Source: Forficula auricularia
Taxonomy: Eukaryota; Arthropoda; Insecta; Dermaptera; Forficulidae
Reading direction: 5' to 3'
NCBI GenBank assembly: GCA_024734495.1
Contig: JALMQS010000612.1
Span: 64,776-128,775 of the forward strand
Length of the DNA: 64,000 bases
Below are positions 1 through 11,796 of this stretch, in pieces (the stretch's first letter is position 1; each line of letters opens with the position of its first letter). The notes below the pieces were generated by a model. The model saw nothing but the letters and a program-made list of their open reading frames with translations, was not told the DNA's origin and did no database searches. Both the position numbers and the translations under genes were made by a program.

Positions 1-477
1 AAAAGTGAATTATGCCCATTAGGTGGTTACAAGAAACCACTCTTCAAATTTTTGAGGCTGCTGATCCTCATAATAGTTTCTAATTGGCTAAAAAATGAGA
101 TTGGCAAAGTTTCCTCTTAATTGGACCCATACCTCAATGAAGTTGAAGTTTTTGAAAAACTACAAAAAAATGCCGTTTTTTTTTTCATAAAATAAAAACC
201 AATCATCCGAGAAATTTGATTCTTATCATAATTTCTAGAAGATTTTGTTAGGCTTGGAATTTTACTTGAGCCACTTTTTTGTTAAAACTTTTAGATTTGA
301 AGATATCCAGCATTTTCCAAGACATGACTTGATCCGACCAGAATGCGACACGGGTTACCGTTATCCAATTAAGATGAAACTTTGCCAATCCCATTTTTTA
401 GCCAAACGTCAACTATTACCGCAATAATTCCAAGAGAGTCGTTTCTTGTGACCACCTAATAAGATTAATTCACTTTT
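1..477. mobile_element. TIR element (MITE-like), about 480 bp
   Basis: The first 37 bases and the reverse complement of 441-477 match at about 30 positions, both beginning AAAAGTGAATTA and both containing TTAGGTGGT and ACAAGAAAC. The interior has no reading frame of note. It resembles, at lower identity, the interior of the large inverted duplication at 43230-47313 (the phrase TTTCCTCTTAATTGGA recurs), so the two belong to one family. The left end coincides with the window edge, so the true terminus and any target duplication on that side cannot be checked. Superfamily unknown. Confidence 0.6.
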
Positions 478-799
478 CCGCCAAGGTGGTAGAAATTGCC
501 TATTTGGAACATCGATTGGCTAAACGACTGAACCAATTTTAACTTTTAAGTAGATTACTCGATGCAAAATTTTGTGGTCTTTCATTTTAGTAAGAGTGGA
601 AATTTCTGTAGGACCAATATTTTTCGAGTTATAAGCAAAAATCTGAAAAAAAGTCCAAAATTTTCGTGTTTTTTGGGCCTTCAAAAATTTAGTACCAGTC
701 AGAATCAGTCGCAAACTCATATATTATTTCTAGCTTGTGCATATCTTATTGGCCAGCAAAAGTCTAATTTGTCTGGGCTAAATATACGAGTATCTACTA
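478..799. other. Degraded repeat between two elements
   Basis: No gene is seen. The phrase GAGTTATAAGCAAAAA near 629-645 is shared with the arms of the inverted duplication near 43570-46530, so this stretch is probably a diverged remnant of the same repeat family as the preceding element. Confidence 0.35.
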
Positions 800-1720
800 C
801 TATGGGCAATAAATAGTAAGACTTTTTAATTTAAATTTCGCGCGGAAACCCATTCGTCGAAATATATTTTTTCTAGGTTGGTATGACTGTCAGTGACATC
901 TGTGCCAAATGTCACATCAAAATAATCATTGGTGTTTATTATACGCTTGTCTTTCTGAAGTACAAAAAGTGCATTCGGCGATTTTTACAATCAGTGAAAT
1001 TATTCAACAAAGAAGTTCCATTAAATTTTGTGTGCGGAATCAAATTTCTGGTGCCGAAACATTCAGAATGTTGCAAAAGGCCATCGGTGATAATTGTATG
1101 TCGCGAGCAAGTGTTTTTGATTGGTACAAACTGTTCAAAGAGGGTTGAGAACGCGTTGACGACGAACAAGTCAAAAATCAAGGTCCTGTTGACAGTTTTC
1201 TTCGATTATCGAGGTGTGGTGCACTCCGAATTCCTTCCGACTGGCCAAACTGTCAACAAGGAATACTATTTGAGTGTTATGCGTCGTTTGCGCGAAGCTA
1301 TTCGTAAAAAGAGGCCGGAATTATGGGCCGACAACTCTTGGTTTTTGCACCACGATAATGCACCTTCGCATACTGCATTGATTATTCGTGAGTTTTTCGC
1401 CAAAAATTCAATCAATATCGTTCCACAACCACCGTATTCGCCTGATTTAGCTCCTTGTGACTTCTGGCTGTTCAGCAAACTCAAACGACCGCTCCGGGGA
1501 AACCGTTTTGAGTCAATTGAAGATATTAAACGCGAATCGCTACGCGCATTGAAGGCTATTCCGGAAATTGGCTTTAACAACTGTTTCGAGGATTGGAAAA
1601 AACGTTGGCGCAAGTGTATTGAGGCCGGGGGGATTACTTTGAGGGGGACGAAATAGATTTGGAAGAATAAATAAAGAATTTTAAAATTAAGAACAAAGTC
1701 TTACTATTTATTGCCCACAG
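800..1720 (+). mobile_element. Mariner-like element, internally deleted, TA target duplication
   Basis: The ends are inverted repeats: 800 starts CTATGGGCAATAA and 1720 ends, on the complement, CTGTGGGCAATAA, continuing through AATAGTAAGACTT. Both sides are bounded by the dinucleotide TA (798-799 and 1721-1722), the expected Tc1/mariner signature. At 921 bp it is shorter than a full mariner (about 1.3 kb), because the middle of the transposase gene is missing. Confidence 0.88.
1020..1656 (+). pseudogene. Mariner transposase, deleted and frameshifted
   Basis: Two pieces in different frames. The N-terminal piece (about 1020-1145) has the helix-turn-helix region, with SGAETFRMLQ and MSRASVFDWYKLFKEG, and then a stop. 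The C-terminal piece (1183-1656) contains HHDNAPSHTA and PPYSPDLAPCDFW; the two aspartates are separated by 34 residues, the mariner D34D spacing. The first catalytic aspartate and the region around it are deleted. The open frame running into this region from 883 is out of frame with the N-terminal part and is not the natural protein start. It acts, in intact relatives, as a cut-and-paste transposase. Confidence 0.85.
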
Positions 1721-1722
1721 TA

Positions 1723-2309
1723 TATATATTTAGTTATTTATTATATTCAATAAAAAAAATATTATCAAATAGATATTGGGAAACTTAGAATACCGATACG
1801 CTATCTGGTGGTCAAAATTGAACTAGCGACTGTAGGTCAATTATTTAGTGGACAGCTGTAATAAAATTATTACTATCTGAATTTATTTGCGTCAACCCTA
1901 GGATAACCTCATTGATTGTTGTTTAAAAAAAGTTTTAATATAAATAATTATTTTTCAAAAACACATCCCAATGGATTAATAGATACGTAATTTGTTCTCT
2001 CTTGGCCTAAATAAAGAGTTGCATTTTTAACTCGATCAACATTATCCTTTTCTCTCTATCCTCCGTTAATATATTACTTTTAGGATTTAGTGAAAATCCC
2101 AGTCATTATTATTATTCTCTTAATTACTCCGCATTAATACTGATAAGGGTTACCTGTAAAAACACTTTACTATTGTCACAGGAATACCAATCCATCTATT
2201 GTTTCCAATGTGAATTAAATTGAAACGTACGCATTCGAGATAATTATCGATTCTGAATAAGCCATTCCCAATCGACAAACATATCTATATATCTTCTTCA
2301 AGCTGTAAA
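1723..2309. other. No gene seen (587 bp)
   Basis: AT-rich sequence without recognisable coding, RNA or terminal-repeat signals. Confidence 0.4.
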
Positions 2310-2936
2310 TCTATCTATTTGTATATTTATTTGTTTGTATATATATTTGTTTATTTATATATTTGTATCTTGGTTATATTTTGAAAACGACTCTACAGAT
2401 TTTGATGAAATTCACGGGTTAGGGGGTTTTTGGGGTGACAATTCGATCTGTCACGGTCTCATCTTCGACAAAATTGTTTTTGATGGGTTTTTTCGTAATC
2501 AAATTAATTATTCTCAGGTAGACAAATCCCATTCTTAGGGTTTTCAAAAAGGTCTCCCTTTTCGTTTTGTACCCAGGCAGACAATGGGTTGCCTTATTTC
2601 ATTGTTCTAAAAGGCCTTGAAGAAGTATTGAGTTTGTGGTTAGTTGTTCTCCCTAAACGTTAGAATTATTAATAAACGTTTTATAATTGTTTTTATAAAG
2701 AACCTTATTTATTTAATAGAATAAAAAATAATCAAGAATTTATTTAAAAATATCTTTTCTGAAAAAATAACACAGTGGTCGAATACATTATATGTATTTG
2801 TATTTTTTTTTTAATTTAAAAACGGCTTTCAAATAAAAATCGACCTTTTTATCAGAATGTTAAATTAAAAAATATTAAAATAAGGCTTTTAACTGAAGGA
2901 AGAAGTTGCCGAGCATCGCTCGGTGCCTCCGGGTAC
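2310..2936 (+). mobile_element. Helitron-like element, GTAC-ended family (copy A)
   Basis: Carries the internal phrases of this family (AAACG..TCTAC..GATTTTGATGAAATTCAC near 2380-2415, the block around 2670-2740, and the 3' hairpin CCGAGCATCGCTCGG) and ends ...GGGTAC at 2936. The 5' end is diverged and approximate. A closely similar interior is found on the minus strand at 54880-55262. Non-coding. Helitrons move by rolling-circle replication using a Rep/helicase supplied by autonomous relatives, none of which is present here. Confidence 0.65.
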
Positions 2937-3750
2937 TTTTTTATTAAACGAGGAAAAATTGTTTATATATATATATATATATATATTTCTTTGTATCATA
3001 GTTCTATTTTGAAAACTGCTCTACCGATTTTGATGAAAACAACTCTATTAACAAGTTTTGAGGATGAGAAAACGATCTGGCTAGGTCTGACCTCGACAAA
3101 TTTCATCTTAATTGATCTTTTCTTAATTAAAGTAATTATTGATAGATGAAAATCTCAATAAAAAGTTTGTTTACATTTTTTTCAATTATCTTTTATTTAT
3201 TAATTGGTTTTTTAATTTTAAAACCCACGAATACTTTATACCAAATCGTGTTATATATTAGAATTTGCCAATTTAATTGATTAAAATTCCTTTTATTAAA
3301 AACACAGACTAAAAATAGTATCGCAAGTTAGAAGATCAAGTACAGTCGATGGTGGGGGAAGTAATCTCCGAAATCGAAGCCTCAAATACAATGTAGGTAT
3401 ATATTATTTCATGTAAAAAATTGCTTCAATAAAAATAATATTTATTTAATTTATTAAAAAAAACTCGATAAATTGTTATTTAATTAAAAATAATAATTAT
3501 ACAAAATTTATTTATATACTTATCTGTGGACCACTAGAAAGCTAGAAATGCAACAATTGGGAGCGGGGTGGGGATGGTTGTGGGGGGTGCGGGAGATGGG
3601 GTCGAGATGTGGGTGGTCCGGGGCTCGATTGGGGTGGAGTGGGGGTGGAGACGGAGCTGCAGTGGTGGGGGCGTGGTACGTTGTTTGGGGGGGGCAATAT
3701 TTGTATTTTTTTAATTTGGTTACCGTGCATCGCTCGGTGGCTCCAGGTAC
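2937..3750 (+). mobile_element. Helitron-like element, GTAC-ended family (copy B)
   Basis: Starts directly where copy A stops, with a 5' end TTTTTTATTAAACGAG matching the family start TCTACTCTTATTAAACGAG, and ends with the hairpin GCATCGCTCGGTGGC followed by CCAGGTAC at 3750. The G-rich stretch 3550-3700 is characteristic of the 3' half of these elements and yields meaningless glycine/tryptophan- or proline-rich reading frames. No protein is encoded. Confidence 0.75.
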
Positions 3751-3943
3751 TAAATATTAAAAGAATATAAAAGTTAAATCAAATCAAAAAATAGTAGTTT
3801 GTAATAAATACACTTAGGATAACTACGGCTCATTTGGGGAGGTTTTTTTTAACCATCAGAGAAATAAAGTCAGATTTATTCCAATTAATGTTTGTTTGAT
3901 TTGTATATTCTAAATCTTTTAGTCAAATCAAATACACTAATAC

Positions 3944-4440
3944 AGGGTGGGGCGCGATTACTTGCTTATTTTAAAAAATCATAACAGAAAAAGTATTGAC
4001 AGTATCGATTTAATTCTTATTTCTGTATACAGGGGTATATTTAAAGTTTTATTTCATTAGAATTTAAAAATGACATCTCGAAGGTGGCCGCCGCCCTTGT
4101 CAATTAACTGAAATAGCCGAATTTTGAAATTTCTGTCCAAGAGTCTTTTCTATACCTAAGCTCGAAGAAATGGATGTGGGGGATGTTTGGTTCCAACAGG
4201 ATGGAACTTCCATGAATCTTTTTCGGGAACACTTCCCCTTAAGGGCGATCTTCGGTCGCCAGATTTAGCCCCCTGTGAATCACTCGGTTAGACTCTAGCT
4301 AGAGAGACGGTTATTCAAGTGTCAGTATAACTGTTTTGCCGCCCTTTGACTTGGCAACCCGTGTGTTTTGCACACATTCGCCATATAGTCGGCTCGGCCC
4401 TGAATACCACCCTTCACAAATAACCTCAGAGAACTCTCTT
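3944..4440 (+). pseudogene. Degraded mariner-like element with transposase scrap
   Basis: An end reading CAGGGTGGGGCGCG follows TA at 3942-3943. About 4168-4270 translates to a broken piece with VWFQQDGTSMN, followed by FREHFP and an RSPDLAP-like LRSPDLAPC after a frame change, which is the second-to-third-aspartate region of a mariner/IS630 transposase. The right end is not recognisable. Terminal motif resembles the complete element at 5389-5899. Confidence 0.5.
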
Positions 4441-4562
4441 AAAGTCGGATTTGGGACCAGCTCATACGTATGTATACTCCCTGAATGTACTGTAAATTAG
4501 AAAATTTTATGATTTGAAAGAAATAAATAAAATAAATAATAAATAATAAAATAAATAAAAAT

Positions 4563-4917
4563 ATACTGTTACGCTTAAGTGATACGTTGAAGGAACTCCG
4601 AAAGTTCTTCACCGATTTCTTTGAAATTTTCACACAACATTCCATTCAAATACACGAGTGTTTTTATAGATATCACACTTGTGGTATGCAAAAAATATTT
4701 TTTCGAGGAAACAATGCCAGCGCCTCTCTGGGGGGTAAAAGCAAACAAACAAGATGGCCGATAATAGCTTTTTGGGAATCTTTCAACTGTCAATATTATT
4801 TTTTGTTAAGGGAACAATTTTGACATGTAAATTATCTATATAAATTTTAACCATAAAACGAGACGCTTCCTGCCAGGGGTTAGGTGACGACGGACCGAAG
4901 GCCCGGGCGTCAGCTAG
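4563..4917 (+). mobile_element. Helitron 3' part ending CTAG
   Basis: Ends GGCCCGGGCGTCAGCTAG followed by T at 4918, with a GC-rich hairpin just upstream (CCGAAGGCCCGG), as in canonical Helitron 3' ends (hairpin, then CTRR before T). The body has no coding capacity. The 5' end is approximate. Confidence 0.55.
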
Positions 4918-5386
4918 TATAAAATATAATTTGAAATTTATAGTAAAAAAAAAAAAAAATCAATAATTTTGTTAAGCTCAAACCCTCAAAAGTTAACAAA
5001 AAATCTAATGGTTGGTTTGTGCGTATCAGAAAACATCAAATACATCTTAAAAGATTTTTGGATAATTTTTTTTTCAATATTTTCAAAAACCGCTCTAAAA
5101 AATGTTTTTTATTAGTAGTCACCTCAAGGTTTTGGTTTAAATCGAAAGTACCTAGGTATAGTCCTTTATTCTAAGTTTTTGGGGAGCTTTTTTTTTGTTA
5201 GAGAAACACCAGTTCATTATTTGAAACTAGAGTTTTAAAATGTTTTTCTTATGCATTTTGGTACACCCTGTTATATAAATATGAAATTATTATTGCAAAG
5301 TATTTCAAATGAAATAAAATTTAAGTTATTTTAGAATAGAAAAGAATAACAGACGGGAATATTTTCTAAGTCTGTTATAGAATAAA
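4918..5386. other. No gene seen (469 bp)
   Basis: AT-rich; no recognisable signal apart from homopolymer runs. Confidence 0.4.
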
Positions 5387-5388
5387 TA

Positions 5389-5899
5389 TAGGGTGGGGCA
5401 GAGCAACTTGCTTATTTAAAAATTTATTTAATAAAAAAGTAACGCAGATATATTATTTAATTCTTTGAACAGTATCAAGTACAACCCTTAAATTGTATGT
5501 TTAAACAGTTTTAAAGATGATAATTTTATCAGGGAGATGACGTTCATTATACTGCGTTAATCTAACACGGAAGTTTCGTTCAATTCTTTTCAGGATATAG
5601 ACGGGTATTTTGGCGAAAGTTAGACGAATTCTTTAGGTGAGCCAGGGTCCTAAGACGATCGTTGTAGACAAGTGATTTTAAATATCCGCAGGAGTACTGG
5701 CCAGTGAAGATCGGCCCTCAAGGAGATGATGCAGTGCATTTAGAATAATGGACGCCATCTGCCTGATATCATCTTTAAAGCTATGTACACATAAAATTTA
5801 AACGTTGTACTTGATGCTGTTCAAAGAATTAAATATATATCTGCGTTTCTTTTTTCTTTATTGAATTTCAAAATAAGCAAGTTGCACTGCCCCACCCTA
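5389..5899. mobile_element. TIR element (TA target), long inverted ends
   Basis: Both ends begin TAGGGTGGGGCAG and share roughly 130 bp of imperfect inverted repeat (5389-5520 against 5763-5899, including TCTTTGAACAGTATCAAGTAC and its complement). TA flanks on both sides (5387-5388, 5900-5901). Length 511 bp and no open frame, so a MITE of the Tc1/mariner/IS630 type. Related single ends are at 3944 and 8526. Confidence 0.8.
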
Positions 5900-5901
5900 T
5901 A

Positions 5902-6779
5902 GAAAAGAAAATAGTGATGGGCTAAAAACATTATTAAATAATAACTATTTCTACATCCTGATTTGTGATGAACAATAATAATATGTTCAAATATAAAGTA
6001 ATCAAATAGAAAAAATTGATCGTGGAGTGATAATACTTTTTGCTATTGAAATTCTGCCAAAACTCCAAACGGGCGAATGAAAGCAGAAACAACAAAGATA
6101 TCTGTCGTGGGCGAAGTGAATTTCAAATAATTTTATTTGTTAATTTGTTGAGGTCAGTGAGCAAGCAGCTTGATTTTTCATTTTTTTTTTTTGTTCCCTT
6201 CGCAAATGATTTCAAGCGTAGAAATTTGACCCTTCCTTGCATGAAATCGCGCGTCGCCAACTTTATTAAATGTTCTCAATTGTAGCGTGGGATTCAATTG
6301 GCGAAGAAGAAGGAAAGAATCGGTCATTGAGCCCTGCAGACAGACAACGGGGTGCGGGGGTGGTGGGTGCTTACAAAAGATTGATATCTTCTGGTTCAGC
6401 AGCTACCATCGCACATCGTACGTTACCAAGTTAAGGATTCTTTTTTTTTCGCGATGTCAGTAATTTCGGTTGAAATCTCGCATTCATCAATTTAGATAAT
6501 AAAATAAGATTGAGTTGTGCATTGGAACTATATCAATGTTTGTTTGAATGAATAAAATTAAAGATTTTTTAAATTAAATTGTTTTAAGCATTGAAAATGT
6601 CTAGATACATTATTTTAAAATCAATTTTTTGAAGTGCAACTTATTTAGCGACCTATCTGTTTAAGCTTTTTTGTTACAATAAAGGGGAAATGACTCAATA
6701 GAGGGGAAATCCTTGAGTCCGAGAAACGAACCAGGCCGTATAGTGTATAGTCCAGTTAAATTGTGTTTTTACCTGGAAA
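5902..6779. other. No gene seen (878 bp)
   Basis: AT-rich intergenic sequence. Short open frames here show no family features that I recognise. Confidence 0.4.
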
Positions 6780-6920
6780 GTTTTAGGGATAGGCCCACCT
6801 TCGGAAGGCTTCGCCCCCTGGACCCTTCGTCTCTTGAACACTCCATTTCCTCCATTTCCGACCACTTTCCATCACACCGACCCCCTTTTTTTGAGGCTAG
6901 AAAAGGTACCTCAAGATTTT
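6780..6920 (-). mobile_element. Probable Helitron remnant
   Basis: On the minus strand the phrase GGTCCAGGGGGCGAAGCC followed by TTCCGAAGG resembles the 3' region of the CTAG-ended Helitrons (compare 11295-11340). No terminus is preserved. Confidence 0.35.
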
Positions 6921-7212
6921 GGCTAATATCGAAAAATCGGAAGTTGATTGTTACTTTAATATTATTGGTATTTTGTAATTTCGTCTTTTTTCAGTTTTTC
7001 TCAAAACCCTAATTGAAGTAATTTGAATGATGAACATTGGTATGTTGATTTCAAATAAGAGAAAAACGAATGTCAAAGTTGTATGGCGACTACACAAGAT
7101 GATTTTTTTTAAGTGAAAACTTCTTTAGTCACGTTGGTAACTTTTGGAATAGGGAAAAAGCCCTAAACTCGCATGACCATCACGCTCATTTTATTTTTTA
7201 TTAGTCTTAATT

Positions 7213-7783
7213 ATTTTTATATTGAAAAGTTTGCGGAATTTAACAGAATGAAATGTATTTAATTTTATATAATTTCATTTAAATTGAGTAGGTAAACAAT
7301 TATTTTTATAGAGAAATGTTTGCGGAATTTAACAGAATGAAATGTATTTAATTTTATATAATTTCATTTAAATTGAGTAGGTAAACAATTATTTTTATAG
7401 AGAAATGTTTGCGGAATTTAACAGAATGAAATGTATTTAATTTTATATAATTTCATTTAAATTGAGTAGGTAAACAATTATTTTTATAGAGAAATGTTTG
7501 CGGAATTTAACAGAATGAAATGTATTTATTTTTATATAATTTAATTTAAATTGATTAGGTAAACAATTATTTTTATAGAGAAATGTTTGCGGAATTTAAC
7601 AGAATGAAATGTATTTAATTTTATATAATTTCATTTAAATTGAGTAGGTAAACAATTATTTTTATAGAGAAATGTTTGCGGAATTTAACAGAATGAAATG
7701 TATTTAATTTTATATAATTTCATTTAAATTGAGTAGGTAAACAATTATTTTTATAGAGAAATGTTTGCGGAATTTAACAGAAC
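7213..7783. repeat. Tandem array, 89-bp unit, about 6.4 copies
   Basis: The phrase TTTGCGGAATTTAACAGAA recurs at 7231, 7320, 7409, 7498, 7587, 7676 and 7765, exactly 89 bp apart. Copies are almost identical; only the fourth differs at several positions (for example TTGATTAGG instead of TTGAGTAGG). The array stops abruptly within the seventh copy. A minisatellite of recent origin. Confidence 0.95.
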
Positions 7784-8525
7784 AAAAGTCATATTGATAC
7801 ATTCATAAATAAATACATACACACATACATAAATGGGAAGTTAATATATTATATTACAAATTCAGTCAACAGGCTAAACACAGCCATTGATACCTAATAC
7901 GTAGAATTATAAAAACCACAAAAGTTATCACTTCTCTCGTGTGGTCTTGAGCATACACCTGAATTTTATTTTGGAATGAACTACTCCGATTTGCAGAATA
8001 AAAGGTCGGCTACTAAAAAATTGCCATCTTTGAGAGCAATTCGCATATAAGAGTTTTATCTCAAGTTTTAAATGGTATATTTTATCTGAGATTTCCATTT
8101 CTGCGTTATCTTAATAAGAGACAAAGAGAAAGAGAGAGAAAAAGGGAAACAGTTGAAAATGGTGAAAAGAAGGAATATAAAATAATGGGAGATTTAAATA
8201 TTTATTTATTTGGAATAATTAGTAATTAGATTCTTTAATACTTTAAGATGATGTGTATAATATAAATTGAGATTTAAATGTTTTTATTAAAAAAAAAACT
8301 CAAATAAATAAAAGATTCATGGAAGAGAATTAAGAAAAGATTAAAAGCTGAAGGAAGAAGAACTCTCTCTCTCTTTATCTACTCATCAAAATAAATATTG
8401 GAAAATGTTTAAGAGAACTTTCTCCATTGAAGAATATTTCTTAAGTATAAATAAATAAAAGAGAGAGGAATATAATCGAGAATAGATATTACATTAATAA
8501 TAGCGAACCTATCATAGGCATTATA
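7784..8525. other. No gene seen (742 bp)
   Basis: Contains short purine-rich and CT microsatellite stretches near 8120-8150 and 8365-8380. No coding signal. Confidence 0.4.
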
Positions 8526-8600
8526 CAGGGTGGGGCATAATGATCTACAACATTTTTAAAAAGTGTTATAAAAATAAAAAAAATTAAACTAGAAAAAACT
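8526..8600 (+). mobile_element. Solitary TIR end (CAGGGTGGGGCA)
   Basis: CAGGGTGGGGCATAATG preceded by TA (8524-8525) is the terminus seen at 5389 and 3944. No matching right end is found before the Helitron that follows, so this is a truncated copy. Confidence 0.45.
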
Positions 8601-8605
8601 GAATA

Positions 8606-8663
8606 TCTACTCTTATTAAACGAGCAAAAATTATATATATATATATATATTTGTTTGTATATA
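8606..8663 (+). mobile_element. Helitron 5' end, GTAC-ended family
   Basis: TCTACTCTTATTAAACGAG followed by an AT microsatellite is the 5' signature of the family seen at 25587 and 39897. Only the first 60 bases remain before another Helitron start. Confidence 0.6.
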
Positions 8664-9630
8664 TCTATATAAAAAAAATGAATTTCTGTTTCTTTGTAAG
8701 CGCAGATCTCTCAAATGCCTGGACCGATTTGGCTAATTTTTTTTTAATGTTCGTAATAGTCCAATTCAGGTTAATACGTAAAAAAAAATTGGAAAAGTTG
8801 CCCGGAAAATTCAGGAAAAACTAAAAAAAATTCAGGTTAGCCAACATAGCTTGCCAAACAATAAAAGAACTAAACTAGCAAACTAAACATGTGTTGGCGG
8901 CCCTGTTTGTCAGATTTTTGAGTGTCATTCATTCTCAATAGTTCTAACTATATTATCGTTGAAGAAGAATTTAATATTGCAACAAAGATTTAAAAAACTA
9001 TCTATTTTTTTTAAAGTAAATTTAAAAAAAAACGTCATGATAACTAAATTTTTGAAAAAGTTATGGTTATTTAAAAAAAAAGCTATTTTTTCAAAAATTC
9101 CTAACTTCTTTTGGGTTGGGTGAAAATTTTTTAAAAAATTCTGAAAACCGTCTTTAATAGGGTAGAAAAAAATAAAAAAAGTTTCAGCCAAGCTTTTGAT
9201 TATATGTATATAGATGAAAAATATTTAATTTAAAATAAAATATGTTATTTAAAAATCATTTTTCTTAAAAATACCCTTGGGAATCTCACCTCATCCTTTT
9301 TCTATTGTATTTAAGACCCTCAGCCATTTCAAAAGAACTAAGCCTTTTGGCTTTTGTATTCGAGCTCATTCATTCATTTCAATATTATTTATTTATTTCA
9401 AAGTTAATTATAAAGGATTATTGAAACTATACTAACTAAACTAACTGAAAGGAATTCATTAGCTTTTGGAATTTCTTTAAAAATATATTTTAAAGATTAA
9501 AACCAAATATATATTATATATTTATATATATATATATTTATTCTCTGTAACTAATAAAACATCAATAAAGCAGCCACGTGGGGGTCCAGGGGCTTCCACT
9601 TGGCTAGCAAAAGGCGGGCCTTGAAGCTAT
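8664..9630 (+). mobile_element. Helitron-like element, CTA-ended
   Basis: Starts TCTATATAAAAA after A (A|T insertion context) and ends with GGCGGGCCTTGAAGCTA then T near 9630, the degenerate counterpart of the GGCGGGCCTTGCAGCTAG end at 11352. The 5' portion (CTCAAATGCCTGGACCGATTT) is typical of non-coding insect Helitrons. No open frame. Confidence 0.6.
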
Positions 9631-9644
9631 TTACATAAATTATA

Positions 9645-10004
9645 TCTAATTATGTCCTATCTTGATTGAAATGATCTTTTGGCTATTAATGGCATTATTA
9701 ATAACTATTATAGCAATAATGTCTATAATAGCCATAGATTGGTTAAATCAAGATAGGACATAATTGATTAACATATTAAATAAATCACCATTATCAAAAT
9801 ATTTTTTTTCCTTAAAGAAGCAAGTACAAAATGCTGTACCATTTTGTAGACTAAATGGGCCACTTATTTTATTGTCATCATTTTCAAAAAATGTCTATAA
9901 CTCTAAAACTATGAGAATTTTATTAAAAAAAATTTTTAGATTTGGACTGTCATAAACTGGCCTATCCCTGTTTACGGTTTATCGTTGTGATACGGGACAC
10001 CCTG
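9645..10004 (+). mobile_element. Right part of a CAGGGTGTCCCG-type TIR element
   Basis: The right end (about 9950-10004) matches the right end of the 18709-22773 element, including AAACTGGCCTATC and GTTTATCGTTGTGATA, ending GGACACCCTG. Inside is an imperfect palindrome at 9650-9767 (AATTATGTCCTATCTTGATT and its complement) also present in the longer relative. The left terminus is missing. Confidence 0.7.
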
Positions 10005-10039
10005 AATATATACAAGAATTGCTCATTTAATATAATAAA

Positions 10040-11760
10040 GTACCTGGAGCCACCGAGCGACGCACGGTAACCCCTGACCCCCACTTCCGAAACCACACAC
10101 CTCGCCCCCACCACAGCACCCCCACTCCGCCCCACCCCGCCACAACCGCGCCTCCCACCCCACAGATCCCCCACAACTGCACCCCAACTCCTGCACCTCC
10201 CACATCCACCCCACCCCGCATTTCTAGCTTTCTCATGGTCTACATATTATGTGTGTATTTGTTTACTCGTACACCAATTTGCCCACATTCGTTCATATTG
10301 ATAAACATTATAAAAAAATAAATAGGAAAAAAATAATCATAAAAATAATCCTATAGGATCTGAAATCTATATATATAAAAATTAAGGTTTTGTCTGTACA
10401 TTGGTCCAAATCACGCCAAATTTTGGTTGCACACGTTTCAAGCAAAGTTATGAACGAAAACACCCTCAACAAAATTCCTGTCTGTACTGTCTGTTTCAGT
10501 GGTTTCCGCAAAAGTTGCTCACGATTCACGTCAAAACGGCTGAAGGGATTATTATGAAATTTCATATTTGTATCAGAGGTCTTCTAACTTACGTTTTTAG
10601 CTATATAATGTTTTGATATTTTGACCCCAAAAGGGGGTTTGGGGGGTGCACGAATGAAAATTATCAAATAACTCTTAAACTATTAACTCTACGGGAAATT
10701 TAATAATGAGCAAAGTTGTAGGGAATGTAATTTCTGACAACTTTTGTTTAAAAAAATTCCCCCCAAAACCACCCAAAAAGGGGGGGGGGGGAAGGAGAAA
10801 AATATATAAATTCTTGCCCTTGGAGCAAACTCAACCAAATTTTGTATACATAATCTGAGGGACTCTAGAAAGCTAGAAATGCAAAAACTGGGTGCGGGGG
10901 TGGAGGTGGGGGGTGGGTTAGGGGCATGGGATGCGCGGAGTGGAATGGCGGTGGAGTGAGGGACACGCGGAGTAGGGGGGTGCAAGGTTAGAGTGTTGAA
11001 GTGGTGGTGTTGGGGCGGGGGTTGGGGTGCTGGGTGGGTTTCGTGGAGTGTGGGGGGTTGGAGTGGGGGGTGAGGTTGGGGTTCGTGGGTTGGGGGGCCC
11101 GAGGTGGGTGGTGTGGGGGCGGGGGTTGGGGGGTGCTGGGTGGGTTTCGGGGAGTGTGGTGGGTTGGAGTGGGGGTGAGGTTTGGGTTCCATGGTATGGG
11201 GGCGGGGGTTGGGCACGTGTTCATGGTGCGGGGGTAGGGGTGATGGATGGGTCGGGGTGAGTGTAGTGTGAGGGTGGGATTCGTGGGTTGGGGGTCCAGG
11301 GGGCGTGCCCCTGGCTAGCAAGAGGGCCGCCGAAGGCGGGCCTTGCAGCTAGTAAAAACATAAAATTAAATAAGATTTGTTTGCAAGTTATATTAAAAAA
11401 AAGCCACTTGAGCCACATTATTTGTAAACAGACCTGTTTTGTTATGATTTAGACACCTGTTAATTAAAAACAAACAAAAAATTCCTAATTTTAATATATA
11501 TATTAATATTTGCTATAACCTATTAGTGGGTTTTAAAATTAAAAAATCAATTAAAAATAAAAGAAAATTGAAAAAAATGTCAACAAACTTTTTTATTGAG
11601 ATTTTCATCTGTCAATAATTACTTTAATTAAGAAAAGATCAATTAAGATGAAATTTGTCGAGGTCCAGACCTAGCCAGATCGTTTTCTCATCCTCAAAAC
11701 TTGTTAATAGATTTTGTTTCATCAAAATCGGTAAAGCCGTTTTCAAAATAGAACAATGAT

Positions 11761-11796
<36 letters not shown>

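Noticed and set aside
883..1656. A 257-codon continuous frame as an intact transposase
   Set aside because: The first 100 codons are out of frame with the real transposase N terminus; only the last part is homologous.
3548..3760. Glycine/tryptophan-rich small proteins on the plus strand
   Set aside because: Within the G-rich part of a Helitron; the same composition recurs in every copy.
7213..7783. Regularly spaced repeats as a CRISPR-like array
   Set aside because: The whole 89-bp unit repeats with no unique spacers, and the sequence is eukaryotic.
10689..11321. 210-codon proline/histidine-rich open frame on the minus strand and overlapping glycine-rich frames
   Set aside because: It lies in the G-rich half of a Helitron whose boundaries are exact; low-complexity composition explains the lack of stops and no family features are present.
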